This document shows, in pieces, positions 34,584 to 44,055 of a DNA stretch of 64,000 bases. This DNA comes from Bacillota bacterium (lineage in GTDB: Bacteria > Bacillota > Clostridia > Acetivibrionales > DTU013). The position numbers were made by a program, and so were the translations under genes. Below the pieces are notes generated by a model, which searched no databases, had not been told where the DNA came from, and saw nothing but the letters and a program-made list of their open reading frames with translations. The stretch spans positions 58,752 to 122,751 of the forward strand of contig JAEZYU010000012.1 in assembly GCA_023418915.1 (NCBI GenBank), given 5' to 3'. Within the stretch, counting starts at the first letter, position 1; every line of letters begins with the position of its first letter.

Positions 34584-36137
34584 ATGAGAAGAATATCAGG
34601 TATACATTTTATGAAGACCCGAATTTGGGCTCATATAGACAAGTTTTACAGAGATTCCTTTATATTGACACTGTCAAATATGGCCACTGGCATAATCGCC
34701 TTCATTTTTTCCATCATACTGTCCAGAAAGCTTGGAGCCGAGGGACTTGGACTGTATGGACTGATAATGCCTGTATATGGTCTTTTACTGTGTGTTACCA
34801 CTGACGGGATCATAACAGCCATATCCAAGATCTCTGCTATTTATTTCAACAAAAAGGAATACAGAAACCTTAACAAAACACTCAGCTCCATTTTTGTGCT
34901 AACTGCCTCCTGGGCAGTGACTGTCGCATTGCTGGTATTGATTTTCCACAGGATCATAGCTGTATATATCGTACGGGATGCGCGCTCAACGGGAGCGCTC
35001 ATGGTTCTTGCCCCCGCACTTGTTTTCGTTCCGCTTTCAGCCGTAATAAAGGGGTATTTTTACGGTATGAGCAAATACAAAATTACAGCCTCTGTGGACA
35101 TACTTGAGAAGTTTCTTAGAGTTGCTATTCTGTTGAGTGCAATAGCCATACTGAAACCGGATAGTGTGGGAGGAACCGTCGCAACCGCCTTTATGGCGCT
35201 CGCTCTTGGAGAATTGATCAGTTTTTTTACACTTTTCATCTGCTACAGGTTAAAGAAAAGAAAGTTCAAAGACGGTACCGGCAGATCAAAATCAAGGATA
35301 CAGCTAGTTTTTGATGTCCTTGTCATTTCAGCACCGCTTTGTCTCAACGGTATCCTATCATCAGTAATATCAACCATATCGGCCCTTATACTGCCGAGAA
35401 GGCTCATAGCAGCAGGATATTCATACAGGGATGCGCTGGCGTTGATTGGAAGATTCGGCGGCATGGCTCTGAATATATCCACACTGCCCTTCATAATAAT
35501 TGGATCCATGCTGACTGTTCTGGTGCCGGACGTATCGCTGAATATCAGCAAAAAGGATTACTGGTCTGCTGAGGAAAGAATAGCACAGGTCATGAAGATA
35601 GCATGTATGGTGGGTATAGCCACCTCCATCATTTGTCTTGTCATACCTTCCACATTGGGATGGATATTTTATCAGCGAAATGACCTTGGATCCATGATCA
35701 GGTTTTCGGCTCCGATCTGCCTTATGACCTTCATATCGTCTCCCACCTTCGGCATACTCAATGCATTGGGAAAACAAAACATACTTCTGAGAAATTCGCT
35801 GATAAACTCACTGCAAAGTCTGGTCCTCACCTCAATTTTGGCTGGGATACCGGCTCTTAACATCTATGGCTATGGCCTGTCTATAATAATCACCTCAGCC
35901 ACATCGCTTTGTTTGAACCTCAATGAAATCAAAAAGATATGTGAAGTAAAGATCGATCTGCAGGATATCATAATTCTCCTCATGGCCGGCATAGTATCCT
36001 GGCTGTCCGCTCTGCTGGCAGGCAACCTGCTGGCGTCTGCACCGTCGGTCATTCGGATGGCCGGCATAGTCACAGCATGCTTTGGCAGCATGGCCGGTCT
36101 ATGCTCGTTTGCGTTTAAGTGGAGATCGGATTCCTGA
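34584..36137 (+). CDS. spoVB: SpoVB-type MVF/polysaccharide flippase
   Basis: 517 residues, about fourteen hydrophobic helices. The N-terminal GIIAFIFSIILSRKLGAEG and GLYGLIMPVYGLLLC are the MVF/SpoVB signature; the family carries lipid-linked sugar-peptide precursors across membranes, and SpoVB acts in the forespore cortex. The start could be 34584 or the ATG at 34611; neither has a strong ribosome site. It ends 20 bases into the 3' end of the converging kinase gene (stop at 36137 versus 36115), so the two coding regions overlap tail to tail. Confidence 0.85.
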   Translation: MRRISGIHFMKTRIWAHIDKFYRDSFILTLSNMATGIIAFIFSIILSRKLGAEGLGLYGLIMPVYGLLLCVTTDGIITAISKISAIYFNKKEYRNLNKTLSSIFVLTASWAVTVALLVLIFHRIIAVYIVRDARSTGALMVLAPALVFVPLSAVIKGYFYGMSKYKITASVDILEKFLRVAILLSAIAILKPDSVGGTVATAFMALALGELISFFTLFICYRLKKRKFKDGTGRSKSRIQLVFDVLVISAPLCLNGILSSVISTISALILPRRLIAAGYSYRDALALIGRFGGMALNISTLPFIIIGSMLTVLVPDVSLNISKKDYWSAEERIAQVMKIACMVGIATSIICLVIPSTLGWIFYQRNDLGSMIRFSAPICLMTFISSPTFGILNALGKQNILLRNSLINSLQSLVLTSILAGIPALNIYGYGLSIIITSATSLCLNLNEIKKICEVKIDLQDIIILLMAGIVSWLSALLAGNLLASAPSVIRMAGIVTACFGSMAGLCSFAFKWRSDS

Positions 36138-38649
36138 ACTGCATGACAAAACAAGCACCTCTTCCGTCTGCGGCATTTTCTGCCCATATCCTGCCCTTCA
36201 TCTCTGTCATATAATTGGCACAGCTATGCAGGCCAAACCCGTGTCCATTATTTTTCGTGGTAAACCCGTAAGCAAAAATACTCTCAAGCTTGCCTTCTTC
36301 TATACCTGGTCCTGTATCGCTGATCCGAATATAGACATTCTCGCAGTCATTGGCAACCTCAACTGTCAGCACCTTATCACCCGCATCATTCCAGGCTTCC
36401 ATTGATTCCACTGCATTTTTGATAATATTGGTCAATATATGGAACAGCTTTGTCCGCTGGGCTAGGGCCTTGACAGACACATCATACTTTCTCACGACCT
36501 CTATTCCATGCCTTTCTATGGAATTTCGGCTCATTTTAAGAACATCTTCTATGACAGGTATCAAGTCCATGCGCTCAAGATTTGACTTTATGCCGGTAAA
36601 GCTTTGCTGTGTGTTTATTATACCCTCTATCAGGCTTGTTTTGTCGAGCAGTCTTTCGATGTGGTTCTTCAGATTCTCCCTCAGCCGGGTTACCGCATCA
36701 CCCAATGATGCATAGTACCGTAAAAGCAACTTGCCTTTCGGATCATCTGCTATAAATGAATCCAGTTCATCGAACTTTTCTGCGAGCATATCGTTTGCCA
36801 TTTTGAGGTCATTCAGACAGCTGTCATCAAGCAGCCCTTTCATTGACTTTATAGTTATATTCACACTGTTCATTATGTTTGCTATGTTGTGCAGTATCCC
36901 TGTAGTATCGGCCATACCCTTTTTATGCGCCTGATCCATTAGCTTTCTGTAGCTGCGGTCCAGCTTCTCAAAAAGGATAATTCCGTTAAGGGCAATGCTT
37001 ATGTGTGCACTTAACATCCGGGCGATCCTTATGTCATCGTGTTGTATTTCAAACAGTACAAAGCCGATGAAATTATCACCGACATAAAGCAAGTGAGACA
37101 GCAGGAAATGAGGCCTATCCTCCTTGAATATGTCCTTTTCAAGCTCACAGGCTCCGCCTTGCATATTTGTATGACCCTGTGCTCGTCTGCCGCCGTAGTA
37201 TTCAAATTCCAGATGGTAATCTGAAAAAGGCTTATGCTCCTGGGGATCATTAAAAAGATAGATCCAGCAGGCATCAACTCCTGTCCTGGGTAGATTCGTC
37301 TCAAGTGAGTCCATAAGATTCTGTACATTGAAGTTAGTTATCAGAATCTTTCCCACTTCTCCCAACACAAGCATAGACCTGTTATGCTCCATATCCTCAT
37401 GAAACAATACATTAGCGATCCTACTCTGTAGGATTACCTGCATTTGATGAAACATATTATCCGCCCAGACGGTCTTTCTAAAATCACTGCCAGCATAGGG
37501 AATAAAGTACGGCATCAGGTTCTTTCTGAAAATAGCTGCTATACCTTCAAATTCGCTGTACTCATCATAGAACCGTATCTTTCTGAGTTTTAGCTCGAAT
37601 TCCATCAAAAATGATTTATACTCAAAGTCTTTATAAGCATCTCTAAACGCTTCAACCAATTCGTATGTTTCTCTGATGGAAAAGGGTGTGTTCCCTGCTA
37701 TGCATTCTGCGATTTCTTTCAGCCTTTCATCATCGAGACCATCAAAGCTCAGTCCGGCAGAAGGTATCAGCCCGGTCCCCAGCGAAACGGCCGATTGTGA
37801 GACACAGCCGCAGGAGCTCCTGTATACGACCTTTCCCGGAACCTCGGTGCGTATAGGCGCATCCCCCTTCGTGATAAGTCTGTACATAGCTTCACAGGCG
37901 TAGTATCCAAGCTCCTTCCACGGGAAATATACAGTCGTATATGCAGGTGACGAAAATTTCCCTATCTCTCCATCTTCATAGCTTGTCACGACAATATCCT
38001 CTGGTACGCGTATTCCTCTCCCGTTCAAAGCCTTTATGACTTCAAAGGTTTCCTCGTTATATAGAGATATTATGGCTTCAGGTCGGATTTTTCGCTCATC
38101 TAGAAGTATCTCAGCTGCCCGCCGTCCTCTTTCAGCCACACTCAGACCTGACATTTCAGTATGATTCACGTATAGCTCCGGATCAAACAGCTGATATCGT
38201 TTCATTACTTCCTTGAACACATCATTTCGGTTATCAGCTCTGAACGGTGAAATATAAGCTATTTTACGCATCCTGTGCACATTCACCAAATGATGTATTA
38301 TTTCTTCGATGTACTTCTCTCCCATAAAGAACACACCGGGCATTCCGTCCCTGGTAGATCCTACACTGACCGTAGGGATCTCCTCGAACAGTTTAATGAA
38401 TCCACTGTTATATGTAGCGCGAGCCCATCCCAGAATGATAAGTCCATCCAGTTTATACTGTCTGACATAATCAAGCAGCATTTTCTCCTGATATACACTC
38501 GATGTAGTCAGATGAACAAGAAAATGTCCAAAGCGTATAATATTTATGCCATGCTTCTGAGCAGAAGAGAATATGCCCTTCGCCAGCATATTGTGGTATT
38601 CGTCGTATGCATCTTCGTCAATAAAGCCGATGGTCAGTCTTTTACTCAT
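36115..38649 (-). CDS. Soluble sensor kinase with LacI-type sugar-binding domain (paralogue 2)
   Basis: 844 residues in three parts. Residues about 5-290 form a LacI/GalR-like periplasmic-binding fold without the DNA-binding head (TIGFIDEDAYDEYHNMLAKG, LDGLIILGW, RKIAYISPFRADNRNDVFKE, RGIRVPEDIVVTSYEDGE). About 300-600 is a linker with a GAF-like region. The kinase core has LHNIANIMNS with a phospho-acceptor His (about 610) and HATPase boxes NAVESME, DTGPGIEEGKL and GHGFGLHSCA. No signal peptide or membrane helix exists, so the sugar-binding fold is cytosolic. It is the third gene of the operon and is paralogous to the gene before it. Ligand unknown. Confidence 0.85.
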   Translation of the reverse strand: MSKRLTIGFIDEDAYDEYHNMLAKGIFSSAQKHGINIIRFGHFLVHLTTSSVYQEKMLLDYVRQYKLDGLIILGWARATYNSGFIKLFEEIPTVSVGSTRDGMPGVFFMGEKYIEEIIHHLVNVHRMRKIAYISPFRADNRNDVFKEVMKRYQLFDPELYVNHTEMSGLSVAERGRRAAEILLDERKIRPEAIISLYNEETFEVIKALNGRGIRVPEDIVVTSYEDGEIGKFSSPAYTTVYFPWKELGYYACEAMYRLITKGDAPIRTEVPGKVVYRSSCGCVSQSAVSLGTGLIPSAGLSFDGLDDERLKEIAECIAGNTPFSIRETYELVEAFRDAYKDFEYKSFLMEFELKLRKIRFYDEYSEFEGIAAIFRKNLMPYFIPYAGSDFRKTVWADNMFHQMQVILQSRIANVLFHEDMEHNRSMLVLGEVGKILITNFNVQNLMDSLETNLPRTGVDACWIYLFNDPQEHKPFSDYHLEFEYYGGRRAQGHTNMQGGACELEKDIFKEDRPHFLLSHLLYVGDNFIGFVLFEIQHDDIRIARMLSAHISIALNGIILFEKLDRSYRKLMDQAHKKGMADTTGILHNIANIMNSVNITIKSMKGLLDDSCLNDLKMANDMLAEKFDELDSFIADDPKGKLLLRYYASLGDAVTRLRENLKNHIERLLDKTSLIEGIINTQQSFTGIKSNLERMDLIPVIEDVLKMSRNSIERHGIEVVRKYDVSVKALAQRTKLFHILTNIIKNAVESMEAWNDAGDKVLTVEVANDCENVYIRISDTGPGIEEGKLESIFAYGFTTKNNGHGFGLHSCANYMTEMKGRIWAENAADGRGACFVMQFRNPIST

Positions 38650-38670
38650 TCGATTGATCTGCAGCTCCCA

Positions 38671-41232
38671 TCATGAAAATTTAAGGATAAAGGATGAACC
38701 CTTATTTATGCCCTCGCTCTCAGCCCACATCGATCCGCCCATATCAGTCATGTAAACCGCACAGCTATAAAGACCATAGCCATAGCGGCCCTCCTTGGTT
38801 GAAAAACCGTATTCGAAAATCCTGCCGATCACCTCCGGCGGTATGCCTCTGCCATTATCACTTATCTTAATGTATTTGCCGTTCTCATCTGAATACGTAC
38901 TGACTGTTAACTTTTTGCTTTCGACTTTAAAGTTTATCAATGCATCCCTCGCATTGGAAATGATATTGAAGATAATAAAGAATAGTTTTGCGCGGTGTAC
39001 ATACGCCTTGAATCCTGATAGATAATTTTTTTCTACACTTATCTGCAGCTTTTCAAAGGAATCCTGATTTAGCTTGAGTGCATCTTCTATTATCGGTTCT
39101 ATCAAAAGATCCTCGAGCTTTGTATCTATCCCCGCATAATTCTGCTGAGCTGCTACAGCTTCGTTTATTGTCTCAACCTTATCCGTGAGCCTGTTCAGAT
39201 TATATATCAGCTGTTCCTGCAGCTTGCCGGCAGCGCTGCCCAGCCGAAGATACAGCTTCATGAGCTTCTTCCCCTTGACATCTTTACAGATGAACTCCTC
39301 CAGACGCTGTATGTTTTGCTGCAGCATTCCGCCGGCTTTGACAATATCATCGATGACTGATGATTTGGCGCTTTCTTCCATCAAGTGCAGCGATACATTA
39401 ATACTGTTTAATATGTTCCCGATACTGTGCAAAATATTTGCGGCTATATCCGCCATACCTTCTCTTTGGGCATGCTCCACAAGCTTTTTATAAGTCATGT
39501 CAAGCCTGTTCAGCAGTACTATGCCATGCAAGACAGTACTTATGCTTGTGGAAAGGCTTTGGTAAAACACCTCATCCAAGGGCCCGCTTCCCGGCCTAAA
39601 CAAAGCAAACCCCATTATCTCATCAGTTACGTGGAGAAGGTACGCCAGCGATACTCGTTCAAGCTCATTTGCCTGTATTTGGGCAAGCTGCTGCTTCAGA
39701 TTGCCTGCCTTGTTGGTGGTCACATCCCTTTTCCCGTCCTTGTATCTGAATATAAGCACACTGTTGTCAAAAAGGTTTTCCTCTACATCTGTACCGGTAA
39801 AAATAGAATTTGAAATAAAAATGTAGCAGCTTCCAATATTCAGTAATTTCATCCCTTTTTCAAGAGTATCAACCAGATGATGCAGGGAAAAGCTCACAAA
39901 AAGCTGCTGCTTGATAGTCTGCAGATTCCGGTCTGTCATTTTGCTATTCAGCACTGCATTGCCGTGAATGCATGCCGCACTTTCGCTCACGATCACCTGT
40001 GCCTGCATAAACAGATCACCTGACCAGAGCAGCGTACCCGTATCACAAACCAGGTATGGATAAAAAGCATTCCTGATATCCGTGATAAGCTCGTTGATCC
40101 TTAAATCCTTCTTTATATACCTTAGCTGTCTGTCCATCTCAGCCAGAAACTCCATACTGTCCCTGTGACTGCAGGATGAAACAAAAGAATCGACCAGCTT
40201 TCCAAAGTAGATTCCAGAGCTGTTGTGCAGAATATTCAAGGTTCTGACAATATCATCCTTCTCAGCTGTGGTCATCGCTTCAGGCCCGTGGTTCTTGGAT
40301 TTGCAGTGCTCATCATCAACGGGCTTCAGATAGTATGGGAGGCAGCCGCAGGATCCCCTGTAAATGATGCTGTCATTTTCACCCACCAAGCTCTCCAGTG
40401 GTACGCTGCCTTCCTTCAGAAGCTTTGCCAGATTCATGCATCCTTTATATCCAAGCTCCCTCCACGGAAAATAAATGGTGGTCAGACCAGGCAGGGAATA
40501 TTCAGCAAAGTCGCCCTCTTCATAGCTGACTAAGGCAATATCGGCAGGTATTCTTATGCCTCTTTCATCCATTGCTTTTAAGACATGACAGGCGTCAGTA
40601 TAGCTCAGAGATATTATAGCCTGAACATCAATACCTCTCTCATCTAGCAGGACCTCGAGCGCCCTTTTGCTACGCTTCTCCGGATCCGTTTGTGGAAGGA
40701 CGTCGTTGCCGACGTAAAGCATCGGGTCATATATCCCGTATTCGTCCATGGTCTGTTCATAAGCATCTCTTCTGTTGTCATCTCTATAATGCTCTATAAA
40801 AGCTATACGTGTATAATGGTGATCTTCAATAAGGTGACGTATCATTTTCGCTATGAGCAGATCTCCGGGAAAATACACACAGGGTATGTTGTTGAAAATA
40901 GTCCCAAGGCTGATCAGCGGCAAATTCTTAAAGCGTTTCATAAAATCGCTGCGGTTGTACATTGCACCGGCCTGCGTCCATCCAAGAAACATGAGTCCAT
41001 CCAGGTCATACTGCTGTATATGATCAAGGACCATGTCGACCTGGTGGGAAAATTTATACGCTATATGGGAGGAATAATAACCGAACCTAATGATCTCAAT
41101 GTCAAGTTCACTGGCAGCTTCAGAAATACCATCAAGGATCTGGTTATGGTAATCATTATCCCTGTTCTCATCCAGAAAGCCGAACGTATACCGGTCTTTC
41201 CTTACCGGTCCGGATTTAAGATAGTAATTCAT
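38671..41232 (-). CDS. Soluble sensor kinase with LacI-type sugar-binding domain (paralogue 1)
   Basis: 853 residues from the ATG at 41232 (AAGGAG, spacing 7); the frame upstream overlaps the previous gene and is rejected. Architecture mirrors the paralogue: LacI/GalR-like domain (YTFGFLDENRDNDYHNQILD, LDGLMFLGWT, TRIAFIEHYRDDNRRDAYEQ, RGIRIPADIALVSYEEGD), GAF-like middle, kinase core with ANILHSIGNILNSINVSLHL carrying the His, and HATPase boxes NARDALIN, DNGRGIPPEV and YGYGLYSCA. Both lack membrane segments. The two proteins share the motif LHNI/LHSI-x-N-ILNS, typical of HisKA-like His boxes in cytosolic kinases. The gene starts one base after the receiver-cyclase stop, so the two are coupled. 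Confidence 0.87.
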   Translation of the reverse strand: MNYYLKSGPVRKDRYTFGFLDENRDNDYHNQILDGISEAASELDIEIIRFGYYSSHIAYKFSHQVDMVLDHIQQYDLDGLMFLGWTQAGAMYNRSDFMKRFKNLPLISLGTIFNNIPCVYFPGDLLIAKMIRHLIEDHHYTRIAFIEHYRDDNRRDAYEQTMDEYGIYDPMLYVGNDVLPQTDPEKRSKRALEVLLDERGIDVQAIISLSYTDACHVLKAMDERGIRIPADIALVSYEEGDFAEYSLPGLTTIYFPWRELGYKGCMNLAKLLKEGSVPLESLVGENDSIIYRGSCGCLPYYLKPVDDEHCKSKNHGPEAMTTAEKDDIVRTLNILHNSSGIYFGKLVDSFVSSCSHRDSMEFLAEMDRQLRYIKKDLRINELITDIRNAFYPYLVCDTGTLLWSGDLFMQAQVIVSESAACIHGNAVLNSKMTDRNLQTIKQQLFVSFSLHHLVDTLEKGMKLLNIGSCYIFISNSIFTGTDVEENLFDNSVLIFRYKDGKRDVTTNKAGNLKQQLAQIQANELERVSLAYLLHVTDEIMGFALFRPGSGPLDEVFYQSLSTSISTVLHGIVLLNRLDMTYKKLVEHAQREGMADIAANILHSIGNILNSINVSLHLMEESAKSSVIDDIVKAGGMLQQNIQRLEEFICKDVKGKKLMKLYLRLGSAAGKLQEQLIYNLNRLTDKVETINEAVAAQQNYAGIDTKLEDLLIEPIIEDALKLNQDSFEKLQISVEKNYLSGFKAYVHRAKLFFIIFNIISNARDALINFKVESKKLTVSTYSDENGKYIKISDNGRGIPPEVIGRIFEYGFSTKEGRYGYGLYSCAVYMTDMGGSMWAESEGINKGSSFILKFS

Positions 41233-41233
41233 A

Positions 41234-43192
41234 TCACGCTCCTTGACAAAGGTCTTCCATATAACGATCAAACGGTTTAGGCATGTTGAAATGATATCCC
41301 TGCAGGATACACTCCCTGGAATCCAGCAGCTGCTTCTGTTCCTGCGATTCAATACCGCTTATGATTATGTCAAGCTCCCATGTGTTGATGATGTCCATCA
41401 GTGCAAGCAGGAAACTCCGGTTTTTTTCATCTGTCACAATGTTTTTAACATAAGCCTTATTCAGCTTGATCATTGTGTCCTTAGGCACCTGCTGCAGAAA
41501 TGCAAATGCGGGATAATCACTGTCAAATCCGTTAATGGCAAACCGAACGCCAAATTCATTCAGCTCACTAATGATGGAAAGCGCACCCTGCGTAGCCTGG
41601 AATGAGAATTTATCCTCCAGATTCAGTTTCAGATAATTGGGCTTGATGCCGGCTTCCCGAACCTCAGATTTTACCATGTCGACAAAGCCGGGGTTGTAAA
41701 ACTCTCTGGCAGTGCAGCTGACCATAATGAACTTGTCGCTGTGGCCTGCGTCATGAATTTTTTTCAGATACCCGAGTGATTTTCTCAGAACATAGGCACC
41801 GATAGTGATTATCTGGTCTGATTTCTGAGCTATATGCAGGAACTGACCAGGTTCCAGCTCACCAAATTCGGGATGCAGCCAACGCACCAGCGCCTGCATT
41901 CCTATTACTCTGTCGCGTGTATCTACGAGGCTTTGAAGATATACATCTATTTGTTTTCTTTCGATAGACTTCTTCAATTCCCTTTCAATTTTCACTTCGT
42001 TAAGGTAAGGATACGAATCCGAAGGCTCATGGAACTTATATACACCGTGTATTCTCTTTGCCTCATACAGTGCTATGTCTGACAGCTTCAGAAGTGTATT
42101 GACCGGCACTTTATTATTTATATATGTACTTACACCTATACAGCATGAGGCATCTATCTCGTGTTCTGATATAAAGTAGGGTTCTTTTATGGCATCGATC
42201 AGCCTTTGCGCTATTTCTCCTACTGTTTTGCGGTCAGTTTCATTTATGACTGCGGTGAATTCGTCACCTCCGAGCCTGAAGATGGCCTTGACACAGCCAT
42301 TTTCACTTACATGATCCGATATATGGCAGGCATGATCCTCGAGAACCCTGCCTATCCTCCCAGCTACCTCTATCAGGAGCATATCTCCGACATCATGACC
42401 ATAAATATCGTTTACACTCTTAAAATCATCCAGATCTATATAAAACAATGAAAATTTATCACGACGATATGTCCCTTCCTCAGTAAGCGACGTGAGCGAT
42501 GTATAGAAAGACCTCCTGTTTAGCAGCTCTGTGAGGTAATCGTAATGTGCACTGTGAGCAAGCTGTTTTTCTTTCTCCCTCCTGAGAGCGATTTCATTTC
42601 TGAGCTTGCCAACCATCGTTGTAAGCTCGTTTGTCCTTTCTGCAACCAACTGCTCAAGGTTCTCGATATGCTCTTTTACCTGTTTTTTCAGGCTCCATTT
42701 TGTAGTCATAGCAAGCGCTATCTGCTTAAGCGACACATTGTCAAATGGCTTTCTTATAAACAGCAGGTTGTCATTCTGACCAAGCTTGGTCACTATCTGA
42801 TCCCACGAATAATCCGAGTAAGCAGTACATATCACCACACCTGCATCGGGATCTGTCTTCCATATGCTTTCTATTGTTTCGATGCCGTCCATTCCGGGAG
42901 GCATACGCACATCCATGAATATTAGTGAATAGGGATCCCCTGATTTCTTGGCCTTTCTGACCATCCCAACAGCTTCGTTGCCCTGGTATGCATCATCGAT
43001 CGAGTATTTAATATCGATGACGGCTTCAGCCTTATCGGCGGCGTCTTTTTCACCGAAAAGCTCTTCCTTCAGGAGTTTTGTTTCCTGATACTCCTCCATG
43101 TCGACAGAAGAAGTATCAAGGATATATTTTATGTCGTCATGAATGTCTTTGTTGTCGTCTGCAATTAGGATCCTTCTTCGTCCGATCTCCAT
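41234..43192 (-). CDS. REC-GGDEF-EAL response regulator (active cyclase, degenerate EAL)
   Basis: 652 residues. Receiver domain at about 5-170, with DD at 15-16, phospho-Asp in LIFMDVRMPPGMDG and Lys in FIRKPFD; it carries an insertion of about 50 residues between strand 1 and strand 2. A coiled coil (about 180-215) leads to a GGDEF domain with intact GGDEF (LGGDEFTAVINE). The C-terminal EAL domain is degenerate: the E-A-L of the active site is QAL (MQALVRWLHPE), the DDFG loop is NGFDS and the NxSxxQF motif is altered (VSCTAREF). So it should make cyclic di-GMP but probably not hydrolyse it. GGGGAG precedes the ATG. The two LacI-like kinases follow. Confidence 0.9.
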   Translation of the reverse strand: MEIGRRRILIADDNKDIHDDIKYILDTSSVDMEEYQETKLLKEELFGEKDAADKAEAVIDIKYSIDDAYQGNEAVGMVRKAKKSGDPYSLIFMDVRMPPGMDGIETIESIWKTDPDAGVVICTAYSDYSWDQIVTKLGQNDNLLFIRKPFDNVSLKQIALAMTTKWSLKKQVKEHIENLEQLVAERTNELTTMVGKLRNEIALRREKEKQLAHSAHYDYLTELLNRRSFYTSLTSLTEEGTYRRDKFSLFYIDLDDFKSVNDIYGHDVGDMLLIEVAGRIGRVLEDHACHISDHVSENGCVKAIFRLGGDEFTAVINETDRKTVGEIAQRLIDAIKEPYFISEHEIDASCCIGVSTYINNKVPVNTLLKLSDIALYEAKRIHGVYKFHEPSDSYPYLNEVKIERELKKSIERKQIDVYLQSLVDTRDRVIGMQALVRWLHPEFGELEPGQFLHIAQKSDQIITIGAYVLRKSLGYLKKIHDAGHSDKFIMVSCTAREFYNPGFVDMVKSEVREAGIKPNYLKLNLEDKFSFQATQGALSIISELNEFGVRFAINGFDSDYPAFAFLQQVPKDTMIKLNKAYVKNIVTDEKNRSFLLALMDIINTWELDIIISGIESQEQKQLLDSRECILQGYHFNMPKPFDRYMEDLCQGA

Positions 43193-44055
43193 TTTTCTCC
43201 CCGCTTCATCCGGAATATATATTTATGCTGCCTGCTTAAAAAGGTTGGCGATAGAGTCATCCGGCACTGCCTTGCCGAGGCGCAGTGCCGATAGGGCAAG
43301 CATCTTGATAATGCGGTAAAAGCTGTCAGTCGATTTGTCCTATTAATTACATTATAACTAGTTAGTTATTATTTTTCAATTAAATATGACAACATCAACA
43401 ACCAGTTTTCGCAAATGAACTGTAAAAATGAGTTTTTTCTCATACCCGGACGGTTCGTAATAACTGTTCATTTGTTCACTTAGAGCACGTATTGCTCAAA
43501 GTAAGCAAGTGTAGGGCACCCAGTTGAGCTCGGATGCTCAATTATTGCAAGTGTAGGGCAAACAGTTGAGCTCGGATGCTCAATTATTGCAAGTGTAGGG
43601 CGCCCAGTTGAGCTCGGATGCTCAATTATTGCAAGTGTAGGGCAAACAGTTGAGCTCAATTTGCAGGTATATGTACACGACAATGAAATTTCTCAACATT
43701 TAATCACAATAATATAGTAAATCCCTTGATTATGTAAAACAATTGTGGACACAAATCATTTTTTACCCTTTTTACTTTCCCATTACTTAGTTTTTTTGAG
43801 CAATTCACTTTTAGCATGTATTATGTAAAATACAATTCGAGTACAAAGACATCCTCCCAGCCTGTTTTATACCATGCATTTACGGACCGCCACTTACACT
43901 TCTGCCTGTCTCTATATCTATGCCTTTCTCCCTTCATACATTTTTGATTTGCAGATATGCTTTACACTCATCTGTGCAAATATCGATACATTATAATTTC
44001 TATATTAGAAATAATACGAATAATGGAAGTATACTAACAAAAGGAGTGCTGTTTG
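43193..44055. other. 863-bp intergenic region with 42-bp tandem repeats and a leader hairpin
   Basis: No gene: the 67-codon minus-strand frame at 43480-43683 is the 42-bp repeat read through. Contains a strong hairpin in the leader of the receiver-cyclase (43262-43290, arms CGGCACTGC and GCAGTGCCG), the tandem array (43505 to about 43666), the AT-rich tail of repeat copy B (to about 43835), then the PFOR promoter area. TATAAT at about 43993 is a possible -10; no clear -35 is seen. Confidence 0.6.
43505..43835. repeat. Large dispersed repeat, copy B, with 3.7 tandem 42-bp units
   Basis: Units start at 43505, 43547, 43589 and 43631 (the last partial). Each holds GCAAGTGTAGGGC, a variable two-base position (AC, AA or GC) and the hairpin TTGAGC-TCGGAT-GCTCAA. 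The following AT-rich tail matches 17155-17330, including ATTATGTAAAAC and TTTGAGCA(A/G)TTCACTT. It lies between the signalling operon and PFOR. Confidence 0.85.

Noticed and set aside
43193..43300. c-di-GMP (GEMM) riboswitch before the GGDEF gene
   Set aside because: The conserved GEMM residues and P1/P2 layout are not found; only a plain hairpin is supported.
43505..43672. CRISPR array suggested by regular repeats
   Set aside because: The 42-bp units are contiguous with no spacers and no cas genes are near, so it is a tandem repeat.
43480..43683. A 67-codon minus-strand reading frame with a repeated 14-residue peptide
   Set aside because: The frame is open only because the 42-bp DNA repeat is a multiple of three. 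No ribosome site and no protein-like composition.
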